A stretch of 46,727 bases of DNA from contig JAUJND010000033.1 of assembly GCA_030446505.1 (NCBI GenBank), positions 1-46,727 on the forward strand, written 5' to 3'. Shown piece after piece: positions 31,602 to 39,556 of the stretch (position 1 is the first letter of the stretch; every line of letters starts with the position of its first letter). The position numbers and the translations under genes were made by a program. The notes under the pieces are model-generated. The model saw only the letters and a program-made list of their open reading frames with translations, was not told the DNA's origin and searched no databases. Source of the DNA: Chroococcidiopsidaceae cyanobacterium YX2bin18. Its GTDB lineage: Bacteria > Cyanobacteriota > Cyanobacteriia > Cyanobacteriales > Chroococcidiopsidaceae.

Positions 31602-31905
31602 GATAAAAAATTAACGAGACTAGTATGACTTACAATAGTGATCCCGAAGGGGCAAGCCGCCAAAAGCGGCATCGCCTTGACAGAATTGAAGCTACTCTAG
31701 AAGCTATCTCTTACTGTGTAGACTCCAACGCTAAAGCAATTGAAGCTAATAGTGCAGCAATAGCAGCTAATCGTGAAGCAATTGCAGAAGTTGACCGCAC
31801 TCTATCTGAGGCTATTGGCAGAACACTTGGAGTAGTTGAAACACTGGCTCAGACTGTAGCAGATAGTAGAGAGGAGTTTGAAGAGTACAAGCGTAGGAAC
31901 GATGC

Positions 31906-33357
31906 CAATACGGTTAGGTTAAGCTCTAAGCAGTATTGAGTACAGAAAAGGTGAGTGTTTCAAGTTTGACTCCTGCTCCCTTGTGTATGGGTTTCTTGAA
32001 GGAAACTTAGCTCTAGTTTTTTTTACGACACGGAGTTACTTCTTCTTTCCGGTTCAGGAATCTGCTCATCAAAATTTCCTCACAAGCCAAGAAAAAAAGG
32101 TGTTTCTTCTGGCTGCAAACGCTGGAATTTCGGAACCGCCCGACGGACAATATTAAGTGTCCCAGTAAAGCTCAATCGTAAAGGGGACATTTGAGCGCCA
32201 TCGGCAACTTGGAACATTGAGCGTACAGCCCAATGCCCCAATCAACCAGCCATATACTTCCTGAACAACTTCACGGGGATTTAGAGAACGAATTGGAGTT
32301 TTGCGCCTCAATAGGTGCGGACTTTCATCAATGGTACTTTCGACTTCCCAACGTCGATGATATTCCGTTGCCAACACTAAAGCAGGGGTAATATTCGTTA
32401 AACTGGTAATCAATCGGTAGATTTGTGTTTCGGCATCGGTATCAGTAGTGTACTCAATGACTCTTACCATCATAGGAGTGGCACCTTTTTCTTTGATTTC
32501 CCATCCGGTGCAATCCAACTCAAATAGGAACCATCCTCTAAAACTTTCACCACCTGAAATTTGACATTCTTCGGCACTCGTCCCAAGTAATGACATTTTT
32601 GGGCAAGAGTTGCTTCGACCATGCGATAAGAATGTAGCCCTCTGTCCCACATCAGTAACATTCCTTGTGTTACCGACCGTAACAGCTTTTTTACTCTGAC
32701 CCGCTCACCCATGCGGTATGGACACGATGCATCAACAATTAGATGTGTTCCGGCTTCAATCAATAACACCAAACCTACTTTTGGAAAAGCAGCTCTAGTT
32801 CCAGGGCGGCTTGCTGGATATCCAAAAACTCTGGCATTTGCCTCCGTATCCGGTATGTCGAACACTGTTCCATCCACTGCCATTATTCGCAGTCCTCCCA
32901 GAAAGCCCCTGGTGTATTCTCTGTAGCTAATGGACGCACTAATAGATGAAAAAGACGGCTCATTACCTGCGAACCAATACGTTGTCTTGCTTCGCTAATT
33001 GATGATTTACAAGGAACTCTCCAATACTTACCCACTTTCACCCAAGCTTCGCTTAAACCATCAACTAAATTTTTCAGTACTGTTCTCATTGATGCACCAG
33101 ACCACAAGCTCATTGCAATAACGAGACAGACCACCAGATGAGATGGTAAAGCACGTTTACGCTCTTCATCACTATGTGTACTTGTATCGCTTGCTCAATA
33201 ACTGCTGATGGAATAGCCGTTTCTTAAGCTTTGAATACTATACCTGATTCGACCACAGGTGATATCACTGAGAATTCCTTAAGTTGCATTCCTGCTCAGT
33301 ACGCTTGGGGGACAATCATCAGTTTACCCGGTTTTTGGGCTTAACCTAACCGTATTG
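31906..33357 (-). mobile_element. IS4-family insertion sequence, about 1.45 kb, with 19-bp terminal inverted repeats
   Basis: CAATACGGTTAGGTTAAGC at 31906-31924 is mirrored exactly by GCTTAACCTAACCGTATTG at 33339-33357. Between them is one minus-strand DDE transposase, and the total length fits an IS4-type element. Outside the repeats lie the two halves of a coiled-coil gene. I see no clear direct target duplication, so either it has been lost or the true ends differ by a few bases. Confidence 0.8.
32153..33289 (-). pseudogene. IS4-family DDE transposase, frameshifted
   Basis: From ATG 33289 (MQLKEFSVISPVVESGIVFK) an early stop and indels are followed by IS4 N-terminal-domain sequence: LVIAMSLWSGASMRTVLKNL, VPCKSSISEARQRIGSQVMS and LLVRPLATENTPGAF. 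The catalytic domain gives MAVDGTVFDIPDT (first Asp), TQGMLLMWDRGLHSYRMVEA (second Asp) and EYHRRWEVESTIDE with the E of the DDE triad. The C-terminus reads LRRKTPIRSLNPREVVQEVY. Breaks near 33240, 32890, 32480 and 32300. It cannot make a functional transposase as written. Confidence 0.8.
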
Positions 33358-33469
33358 TGCACAATGCTATCCAAGCTGCGATTAATGCCTCCCTGGAGCG
33401 ACAAGATCGGATTCTTGACTATCTCATGCACCGCAATGGTAACAACCAGCAATAATTGAACTAGAGCAA

Positions 33470-34324
33470 TCAAGCAGCAGCTTGCTTTTGCCGCATTCTG
33501 ACCAATAGTCCATGCTTGGGGGCAAAAATCATAGCAGCGACAAAGAATAATGTTTGCAACACAACAATGCAACCTCCAGTTGCCGCATCTAGGTAGAAGC
33601 TAATATACGTGCCCAGAACGCTTGACAATACTCCAGAAGCGATCGCCAGAAGCATCATATAATCAAACCGATCACTCAACAAGTATGCCGTTGCCCCTGG
33701 CGTAACCAGCATCGCCACCACCAGAATAATGCCAACCGTTTGCAATCCTGCCACAGCCGTTAACGATAGCAGCGATAGTAACGTGTAGTACAGCATACCC
33801 GTGTTCAAACCAATGGAGCGAGCATGAGTTGGATCAAAACAAAACAGCAGCAAATCCTTGCGAAGAATCGCAATTGTAACAAACGTGATAGCACTAATGA
33901 TCAGAGTTTGAATAATATCTTGATCAGAAATTCCCAAGACATTGCCGAACAGAATATGAGTTAAATCAATGTTACTTGGAGTTTTGGAAATCAACACCAA
34001 GCCAAGCGCAAAGAATCCGGTGAAGACAAGCCCAATCACGGTATCTTCCCTAATTCGTGTCTTTTCCTTGATATATCCAATGGCAATGACTGAACTCACT
34101 CCAAAAACAAATGCTCCAATCGCAAACGGAATATTAAGAATGTAGGCAATCACAACGCCTGGCAGAACTGCATGGGAAACCGCATCACCCATCAGTGCCC
34201 AGCCTTTGAGGGTCATATAGCAAGACAGCACAGCACAGACTACTCCCACAACCATACTCACCAAGACCGCTTTAACCATAAACTCATGCTGAAGCGGCAG
34301 TGTAAACCAATGCAGAATATCCAT
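33470..34324 (-). CDS. mntB: Manganese ABC transporter permease MntB
   Basis: Intact, 284 codons. The start ATG overlaps the mntA stop (TAATG at 34322-34326). About eight to nine helices of an ABC-3 family metal permease are present: VSMVVGVVCAVLSCYMTLKG, WALMGDAVSHAVLPGVVIAY with the conserved 'GDAxSHxxLPG' coupling loop, ILFGNVLGISDQDI, and TVGIILVVAMLVTPGATAYL. The C-terminal helix is followed by a basic tail. It forms the membrane channel of the MntCAB importer, and the neighbours identify the metal. It converges with the 3' end of the split coiled-coil gene 15 bp away. Confidence 0.9.
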   Translation of the reverse strand: MDILHWFTLPLQHEFMVKAVLVSMVVGVVCAVLSCYMTLKGWALMGDAVSHAVLPGVVIAYILNIPFAIGAFVFGVSSVIAIGYIKEKTRIREDTVIGLVFTGFFALGLVLISKTPSNIDLTHILFGNVLGISDQDIIQTLIISAITFVTIAILRKDLLLFCFDPTHARSIGLNTGMLYYTLLSLLSLTAVAGLQTVGIILVVAMLVTPGATAYLLSDRFDYMMLLAIASGVLSSVLGTYISFYLDAATGGCIVVLQTLFFVAAMIFAPKHGLLVRMRQKQAAA

Positions 34325-35124
34325 TACAGAGCCTCCTTTGGGGAACGGGCAAGCTGACTCTTATTAAGTGACAGGTCGCTGATCGCACCGCCAAACGTTT
34401 GCGAAAGATTATCCTCAGTAAACACTTCAGAAGTATCGCCGTATGCCAAAATCGTGCGATTAATCAAGATCACCTGATCGCAAAACGTTGTGACAGAAGC
34501 GAGATCATGGGTAGAAATCAAAATCGTGTGTCCCTGCTGCTTTAGATCCAGCAGAAGATCGATCATCGTTTTTTCAGTTTTGATATCTACGCCAGTGAAG
34601 GGTTCGTCCAATAACAACACCGTTGCCTGTTGGGCTAAAGCACGAGCAAGGAAGGCACGCTTTTTCTGTCCACCGGAAAGCTCCCCAATTTGGCGATCGC
34701 GAAACTCACTCATCTGCACCCGCTCCAAACTTTCCCGCACCACCCGTTTATCCTTCAATCGGGGAATTCGCAGGACATTCATATACCCATAGCGCCCCAT
34801 CATCACCACATCCCACACACTCACCGGGAAGTTCCAGTCCACCTCTTCTGCCTGAGGTACATACGCCACCAGGCTAGACTTTTGCACTTTGTGGATGGGC
34901 AGTCCCTTAATCAGCACTCGCCCCGTTACTGGCTTAACAAACCCCATAATTGCCTTAAACAAAGTTGATTTTCCGGAACCATTCATACCGACCAATCCGT
35001 AGATTGAGCCAGTCCTTAGTTGCAGGTTTGCCCCATGCAGTGCCACCTTGTTGTGATAAGCAACTGTCACGTTTTCTACTTCAATGCAGATAGATTCACT
35101 GGTCGTCATTTCCTTATCCTTCAT
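34324..35124 (-). CDS. mntA: Manganese ABC transporter ATP-binding protein MntA
   Basis: Intact, 266 codons. Walker A GMNGSGKST (residues 46-54), Q-loop AYVPQAEEVDWNFPVSVWDV, ABC signature IGELSGGQKKRAFLARALAQ, Walker B VLLLDEPFTGVD and the switch His in ILISTHDLASVTTF are all present. It powers the MntB permease. It lies 9 bp after mntC and overlaps mntB, so the three genes form one operon. MTTSESICIEVENV (M6) is an alternative start. The symbol follows the Synechocystis naming, where MntA is the ATPase. Confidence 0.9.
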   Translation of the reverse strand: MKDKEMTTSESICIEVENVTVAYHNKVALHGANLQLRTGSIYGLVGMNGSGKSTLFKAIMGFVKPVTGRVLIKGLPIHKVQKSSLVAYVPQAEEVDWNFPVSVWDVVMMGRYGYMNVLRIPRLKDKRVVRESLERVQMSEFRDRQIGELSGGQKKRAFLARALAQQATVLLLDEPFTGVDIKTEKTMIDLLLDLKQQGHTILISTHDLASVTTFCDQVILINRTILAYGDTSEVFTEDNLSQTFGGAISDLSLNKSQLARSPKEAL

Positions 35125-35133
35125 CGTTATTCC

Positions 35134-36153
35134 TTACCTCCCCTGCAAGCCATTAATAAGGGTTGTCACGTTACGCTCCATCAGCTTAAGGTAAGTGGGT
35201 GCGGGACCATCCGGTCCAGAAAGAGAATCTACGTAAAACACGCCACCAAACCTCGCGCCCGATTCTTTGGCAACTTGTCGTTGGGCTTCGTCATTCACCG
35301 TACTCTCGCAAAACACTGCGGGAACTTGATTTTCCTTCACCACTTCAATCACTTTGGCAGTTTGTTGTGGTGTTCCCTGCCGCTCAGCATTGACGGGCCA
35401 CAAATACAATTCCTTGAGACCGTAATCACGAATGATGTAAGAAAATGCCCCTTCGCACGTTGCCATGTATCGCTGGTTTGGAGGCAATGTTGCTAGCTCT
35501 TTTTGCAGCTTTTGATCTAGTTCTTTAATCTTTTCACTGTATGTTTTGGCGTTGGCATTGTAGGTGTCGGCATTTTGCGGATCGAGATCGACCAATGCTT
35601 TGCGAATATTCTCGACATAGATCAACGCATTTTGTGGCGACATCCAGGCATGGGGATTGGGCTTGTTTTTGTAAGCATCCTCAGCAATTTCAACCGACTG
35701 AATCCCTTCAGTCAAGGTAATATGAGGGACTTCAGGCAAGCTGTTGTAGAACTTCTCTGCCCACCGCTCTAAATTCAACCCGTTGTCCAAAATTAGGTCA
35801 GCTTCCTGTCCTCGCACTAGGTCACTGGGAGTGGGTTCATATCCATGAATTTCCGAGCCAATCTTTGTAATGGATTCAACAATCGCCTTATCTCCAGCAA
35901 CATTCTGCGCCATATCTGCTAGCACCGTGAACGTAGTCAGGATGACCTTCTTTTCCTGATTTCTTTGGGCAGTCGTGCTGGTTGTCTCAGTTAGAGAACT
36001 GCTTTGAGTTTGGGAGTTGGGAGGGGTAGAGTTACAACCGCTCAACCAGAGTAGGAGAGCCAAAGTTGCGAGAAGGGATGCTTGACTAGGCGATCGCTCT
36101 AATTTGCTCCAGTAACCACGTTTTATCATTTGCGTCCCATCGCACTTTTTCAT
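35134..36153 (-). CDS. mntC: Manganese-binding periplasmic lipoprotein MntC
   Basis: Intact, 339 codons from ATG 36153; ATG 36129 (MIKRGYWSK) is an alternative start. A lipobox WLSGC puts the lipidated Cys at residue 40. The metal ligands expected for cyanobacterial MntC are in place: His103 (EIHGYEP), His168 (NPHAWMSP), Glu234 (CEGAFSYI) and Asp309 (YVDSLSG). Their spacings of 65, 66 and 75 residues equal those I recall for Synechocystis MntC, and Cys233/Cys282 match its regulatory disulfide pair (spacing 49). This separates it from ZnuA, which has a His-rich loop. It captures Mn2+ for MntB/MntA. First gene of mntC-mntA-mntB. Confidence 0.92.
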   Translation of the reverse strand: MKKCDGTQMIKRGYWSKLERSPSQASLLATLALLLWLSGCNSTPPNSQTQSSSLTETTSTTAQRNQEKKVILTTFTVLADMAQNVAGDKAIVESITKIGSEIHGYEPTPSDLVRGQEADLILDNGLNLERWAEKFYNSLPEVPHITLTEGIQSVEIAEDAYKNKPNPHAWMSPQNALIYVENIRKALVDLDPQNADTYNANAKTYSEKIKELDQKLQKELATLPPNQRYMATCEGAFSYIIRDYGLKELYLWPVNAERQGTPQQTAKVIEVVKENQVPAVFCESTVNDEAQRQVAKESGARFGGVFYVDSLSGPDGPAPTYLKLMERNVTTLINGLQGR

Positions 36154-36204
36154 TTTATTTTCATTATTACAACAGGCGTGCTAAAAATGAAAGAAATATG
36201 AAAG
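36148..36204. promoter_or_regulatory. Divergent promoter region of mntC with paired TTTCAT/ATGAAA blocks
   Basis: TTTCATTTTATTTTCATT at 36148-36165 faces ATGAAAGAAATATGAAAG at 36187-36204, each a doubled hexamer, oppositely oriented. It lies between the divergent mntC and small secreted protein genes and overlaps the first mntC start, which would favour the 36129 start if it is a control site. Known mntCAB operons are repressed through the ManS/ManR two-component system; binding here is only a guess. Confidence 0.3.
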
Positions 36205-36264
36205 ATAAGTTTCTGTAGGTTAATAGACCTGCGGAGGAAAACCACTTAAACGACGAGGTGCAGC

Positions 36265-36557
36265 ATGACGTATTATCGAGCGACCGTTTTAGCTCTAATG
36301 GCGGGATTGATCATCTGCGTAAATAGCTGAATTGACCCGCACTGGCGGTTCAGACTGATGCCGCAATCCCAAAAATCAAAATATTGCCCAATCCCACGGT
36401 TGAAACGGTAGTCACACAGGAACGGGAATACAAATCCAAGCAACTGGAAAAAATTAAGAAGCTGGCGGGGGATGTGTCAGTTCTGCGCGATCGCCTTGCA
36501 GGCTTTCAACTACTGATTGAGAACATGTACCTAGGTAGCTTGTACTCTATCCAATGA
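36265..36557 (+). pseudogene. Small exported coiled-coil protein, frameshifted
   Basis: ATG 36265, preceded by GAGG near 36255. The signal-peptide-like start is MTYYRATVLALMAGLIICVN. Two small indels near 36330-36360 lead to IPKIKILPNPTVETVVTQER and a heptad-like segment KQLEKIKKLAGDVSVLRDRL, ending MYLGSLYSIQ at TGA 36555. It would be a periplasmic protein of about 98 residues. No family recognised. It is divergent from mntC and just upstream of the Mn riboswitch leader, so a link to metal handling is possible but unproven. Confidence 0.5.
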
Positions 36558-36576
36558 CAGATGTATAATGACTCAG

Positions 36577-36763
36577 CAATGAAGGGGAGTAGCTACTGGC
36601 TTCATAAGTAAGTCAGTCCGTCTGAATCAACATACTGGCGACAAAAGCCTGGTTCAGGTGACAAATTAGCAATTAGCTTAATTGACTCGTTAGTTGCCAC
36701 GCCTAGTGGCATAAAGAGACACAACAAAAGGCTAACAACTATTTGGGAGTGAGACCTTCACTG
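36577..36763 (+). ncRNA. yybP-ykoY-type manganese riboswitch
   Basis: The 5' conserved core AAGGGGAGTAGCTACTGGC begins at 36582 and the 3' core GAGTGAGACCTTCACTG ends at 36763. The closing stem pairs CAATGAAGG (36577-36585) with CCTTCACTG (36755-36763), with one mismatch. The first arm folds ACTGGCTT with AAGTCAGT. The AACATACTGGCGACA and GCCTGGTTCAGG segments match the loop region of this class. Family knowledge: these RNAs bind Mn2+ and switch on exporters of the TMEM165/Gdt1, MntP or P-ATPase types. The next gene is exactly such an exporter. A long variable arm (36660-36735) separates the two halves. Confidence 0.8.
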
Positions 36764-36783
36764 AGTTCACAACATGAAAATGT

Positions 36784-36818
36784 GAGCTTGGTGAAGTATT
36801 ATGACTCTCATCAAGCTC
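36784..36818 (+). promoter_or_regulatory. Hairpin between riboswitch aptamer and exporter start, candidate expression platform
   Basis: GAGCTTGGTGA (36784-36794) pairs with TCATCAAGCTC (36808-36818), eleven pairs with one G-U, loop of 13. There is no U-tract directly after it, so it is not a clean intrinsic terminator. The ribosome site GAGGAG follows at 36843-36848. It could mask or expose the leader during Mn2+-dependent folding. Confidence 0.45.
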
Positions 36819-36858
36819 AATCACAAAAGTTATTTAATTTTTGAGGAGCTTGCCCACA

Positions 36859-37476
36859 TTGCTGTCAGCTTTCACTGCTAGTTTGTTACTAGTTGGGGTT
36901 TCAGAGCTAGGAGATAAAACCTTTTTTATCGCCGTAATTTTGGCTACGCGCCACTCGCGACGGCTAATATTTGCAGGTGTGCTAGCGGCTCTAGCTACAA
37001 TGACGGTACTTTCTGTGCTGATGGGAGAAGCGGTGTCTGTACTGCCATCAGTCTATATTCATTACGCAGAAATTGTTTTGTTTGCTGGCTTCGGTGTCAA
37101 GCTGCTGTACGAAGCTAGTCGAATGCCTGCTGCTTCGTGTGGTGCAGAAGTGGTACTAGAGGCAACAGAAGTGGTGGAGAAAGCTGAATTTAAATCGCTT
37201 GAAGAACAAACTCCAATAGAGATTTTTTTAGAAGCGTTTGTTCTGACATTTTTAGCAGAGTGGGGCGATCGCACTCAATTTGCTACCATTGCCTTGGCAG
37301 CACACAATAATCCAGTGGGAGTGACAATCGGTGCTATTCTTGGTCACACAATTTGTACGGCGATCGCTGTGATCGGAGGCAGAATGTTAGCAGGGCGAAT
37401 TAGCGAACGCACCCTTACAGGTGTAGGGGGATGCCTCTTTCTCGTCTTCGGTATTGTTACCTGGTTAGAAGGCTGA
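36859..37476 (+). CDS. mnx: Manganese exporter, TMEM165/Gdt1 (UPF0016) family, Mnx-type
   Basis: Intact. The frame is open from TTG 36841, but TTG 36859 is preferred because GAGGAG (36843-36848) lies 10 bases before it and the protein then starts MLSAFTASLLLVGV like relatives. Both signature motifs are present: VSELGDKTFFIAVILA and, in the inverted second half, LAEWGDRTQFATIALAAHNN (E-x-G-D-K/R-T). Six helices in two repeats are joined by a charged loop (about residues 100-125 of the longer frame). Family knowledge: cyanobacterial Mnx exports Mn2+ from the cytosol toward the thylakoid lumen or periplasm and protects from Mn toxicity. It is controlled by the upstream riboswitch. Confidence 0.85.
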   Translation: MLSAFTASLLLVGVSELGDKTFFIAVILATRHSRRLIFAGVLAALATMTVLSVLMGEAVSVLPSVYIHYAEIVLFAGFGVKLLYEASRMPAASCGAEVVLEATEVVEKAEFKSLEEQTPIEIFLEAFVLTFLAEWGDRTQFATIALAAHNNPVGVTIGAILGHTICTAIAVIGGRMLAGRISERTLTGVGGCLFLVFGIVTWLEG

Positions 37477-37741
37477 CTATCCTCCTAGTAGCTAATTGCT
37501 GATATTATCTCTAATTCAATCATCTTACAAAGCTAGCTGCAAGTTAGGCACCTTGTCTTCATCAGGGCATTTTTGGCTAACTACATTAAAACCACCAGCG
37601 CCTAAAACCGACAAAAGACAGAGAAATTAGGCATAAGCGCTGATCTAACAGGACAAATAGCAGGATTTACCCTATGAAGCACCCTGTATCCCCTAAACTA
37701 AAGGCAGATACCTTCATTCGACCAGTTCAGGAGGGTGGACT

Positions 37742-39139
37742 TTGACTGAAACCAATAATTTACCCTCGCTCCAAGAATTCTCACGTAGAGAACTGCGAGA
37801 CTTGGTGCGCTTGCAGCTGCAAGCGCTGCTGGAACAAGGTGACTTGCAAGGAGCCAAAGCTATCTTGGTTCCAGTACAGCCTGCGGATATTGCTGAAGCA
37901 ATTGAAGGCTTACCAGAAGCGATCCAAGCCCTTGCCTTCCGCTTGCTCTCCAAGAGCGAGGCAATCGAGGTTTACGAATATCTTGATTCCAGTGTGCAGC
38001 AGGCGTTGATTGAAGAATTTAAGCGTCAGGATGTCCTCGATATTGTAGATAAAATGTCGCCTGATGATCGAGTGCGATTATTTGATGAGCTACCAGCAAA
38101 AATCGTTAATCGTCTGTTGGAACAACTTAGCCCAACTGAACGCCAAGCTACTGCCCAACTATTGGGTTACGAACCCGACACTGCTGGGCGAATCATGACA
38201 CCAGAGTTAATTTCTCTAAAAGAAAGCTTTACAGTAACTCAAGCACTAGAGCGAATTCGCCGTTTAGCCAATGTTACAGAAACAATTTATTACCTTTATG
38301 TCACTGATGCCGCCCGTCGATTAACCGGAACTTTGTCACTCCGAGAACTAGTAACAGCCCAACCCCAGCAATCAATTGGCGAAATCATGACTCGCGAGGC
38401 TGTGTTTGTTTACACAGATACAGATCAAGAAGAAGTGGCGAGGTTAATTCAGCGGTATGACTTTCTTGCTGTGCCAGTGGTCGATCGAGAGCAACGTCTT
38501 GTCGGTATTGTTACTGTTGATGATGTAATTGACATTCTAGAGCAGGAAACCACCGAGGATATTTATGCTGTTGGTGGTGGTGTGCAGTCCGGAGGTGACA
38601 ACTATTTTCAAACTGATCTACTAACTGTTGCCCGGAAGCGAGTTGTATGGCTCTTTGTGTTACTTCTAACTAATACAGTTACAGGCACAATTATCAAAGG
38701 TCAAGAAGATATTTTACAAAAAGTTGTCACCTTAGCAGCTTTTATTCCTTTACTTGTCGGTACTGGCGGCAATGTGGGTGCTCAGTCCTCAACAGTGGTA
38801 ATTCGAGGGATGAACACGGATGAATTTAGAGGAATGAAGCCAATTCAGATAATTGGGCGCGAAGGAATTGCTGGAGCATTACTTGGCTCAATGTTAGGTA
38901 TAGTAGCGACAATCTGGGCTTTCTTCCTGCAAAAGAATTTGTCGGTGGCTGTAGCAGTGGGAGTGAGTCTATTAGCAATTTCTGTTTTGGCATCTGTATC
39001 TGGTTCAACGCTACCGTTTTTGTTTCGGCTACTGCGTTTAGATCCAGCCTTAATGTCAGCACCATTTATTACCACCGCTGTTGATGTCTTGGGTGTTTTA
39101 ATTTATTTCTCTTTAGCGCGGCTGATTTTGGGGTTGTAG
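37742..39139 (+). CDS. mgtE: Magnesium transporter MgtE
   Basis: Intact, 465 codons. TTG 37742 is supported by AGGAGG at 37729-37734. Order of domains: the N-terminal helical superhelix (PADIAEAIEGLPEAIQALAF, DKMSPDDRVRLFDELPAKIV), then two CBS domains (RIMTPELISLKESFTVTQAL; IMTREAVFVYTDTDQEEVAR and VPVVDREQRLVGIVTVDDVI). A connecting helix and five membrane helices follow, with FIPLLVGTGGNVGAQSSTVV and the last-helix region APFITTAVDVLGVLIYFSLA. MgtE is a Mg2+-gated, Mg2+-selective channel in the plasma membrane, sensing cytosolic Mg2+ through N and CBS domains. Its position next to Mn genes makes a divalent-cation block. Confidence 0.95.
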   Translation: MTETNNLPSLQEFSRRELRDLVRLQLQALLEQGDLQGAKAILVPVQPADIAEAIEGLPEAIQALAFRLLSKSEAIEVYEYLDSSVQQALIEEFKRQDVLDIVDKMSPDDRVRLFDELPAKIVNRLLEQLSPTERQATAQLLGYEPDTAGRIMTPELISLKESFTVTQALERIRRLANVTETIYYLYVTDAARRLTGTLSLRELVTAQPQQSIGEIMTREAVFVYTDTDQEEVARLIQRYDFLAVPVVDREQRLVGIVTVDDVIDILEQETTEDIYAVGGGVQSGGDNYFQTDLLTVARKRVVWLFVLLLTNTVTGTIIKGQEDILQKVVTLAAFIPLLVGTGGNVGAQSSTVVIRGMNTDEFRGMKPIQIIGREGIAGALLGSMLGIVATIWAFFLQKNLSVAVAVGVSLLAISVLASVSGSTLPFLFRLLRLDPALMSAPFITTAVDVLGVLIYFSLARLILGL

Positions 39140-39160
39140 ATTGTAACAGGATCGCTACAC

Positions 39161-39418
39161 CTAAAGCTCAGATAGCGTATCCGGTGCAACTATTTCGCCA
39201 GTACCAATTTGTAATAGCATCTCCTGGTCAGTAATCAACTCACTAAGTTCTTTAACTTGTAAATTCATTTGCTCACAAGCTTGCTTTAGTTCTCGCGCAA
39301 AGGTGTTTAAATCTTCACCATAGCCGCACTGATAGGCAGCAGTTTCAATGCCCTGCTTGGCGTTGGCTCTGGCACAGTCAACTAAATCCGTGCCTTGCAG
39401 TGGTGTAGGGGATGCCAT
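39161..39418 (-). CDS. Small conserved cyanobacterial protein of unknown function
   Basis: Intact. ATG 39418 (MASPTPLQGTDLVDCARANA) is preferred over the upstream TTG at 39439. About 85 residues, soluble, two cysteines (DCARANA, YQCGYGE) plus one in ELKQACEQMN, and a helical middle (DLNTFARELKQACEQMNLQV) ending EIVAPDTLSEL. No catalytic motif and no name recognised. It is tail-to-tail with mgtE (21 bp apart) and follows the M20 amidohydrolase on the same strand after a 140-bp gap. Confidence 0.65.
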   Translation of the reverse strand: MASPTPLQGTDLVDCARANAKQGIETAAYQCGYGEDLNTFARELKQACEQMNLQVKELSELITDQEMLLQIGTGEIVAPDTLSEL

Positions 39419-39513
39419 AGCTTGATTACTTGTGATCAACTTTTAGGTATTGGTTGTTAGAATATCAACCGCTGAATACACGCTGCATCCTTCTTGTGGA
39501 ATACGGTGTGGGT

Positions 39514-39543
39514 GCGTAGGCGTAGCTCGCCGTAGGCATCGCC
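39514..39543. repeat. Short GTAGGC-rich dispersed-repeat-like sequence
   Basis: A run built from GCGTAGGC-type heptamers (GCGTAGGCGTAGCTCGCC, then GTAGGCATCGCC) lies just past the 3' end of the M20 gene. Very similar short repeats are scattered in heterocystous and other cyanobacteria. Only one copy is in this window. Confidence 0.4.
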
Positions 39544-39556
39544 TCATCCGCTGTCC

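Larger units (their letters stand above)
31625..33455 (+). pseudogene. Small coiled-coil protein gene split by an IS4-family element
   Basis: The 5' part (31625-31906) encodes MTYNSDPEGASRQKRHRLDR, then heptad-like Ala/Glu/Ile repeats (ATLEAISYCVDSNAKAIEAN, AAIAANREAIAEVDR) and ends in SREEFEEYKRRNDA. The insertion starts there. On the far side, in the same orientation, 33346-33455 reads NRIVHNAIQAAINASLERQD and ILDYLMHRNGNNQQ to TAA 33453-33455, clearly the C-terminus of such a protein. The element provides a fake tail (NTVRLSSKQY) to the first half. Function unknown. These small coiled-coil proteins are common in cyanobacteria. The 23-bp spacing suggests co-transcription with sdhA. Confidence 0.75.

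Noticed and set aside
36784..36818. Intrinsic terminator upstream of mnx
   Set aside because: The hairpin is good but is followed by AATCACAAAAG rather than a U-tract, so it was kept only as a candidate expression platform.
36784..36852. Alternative exporter start at ATG 36801 (MTLIKLNHKSY)
   Set aside because: It is in a different frame from the exporter and lies inside the leader hairpin.
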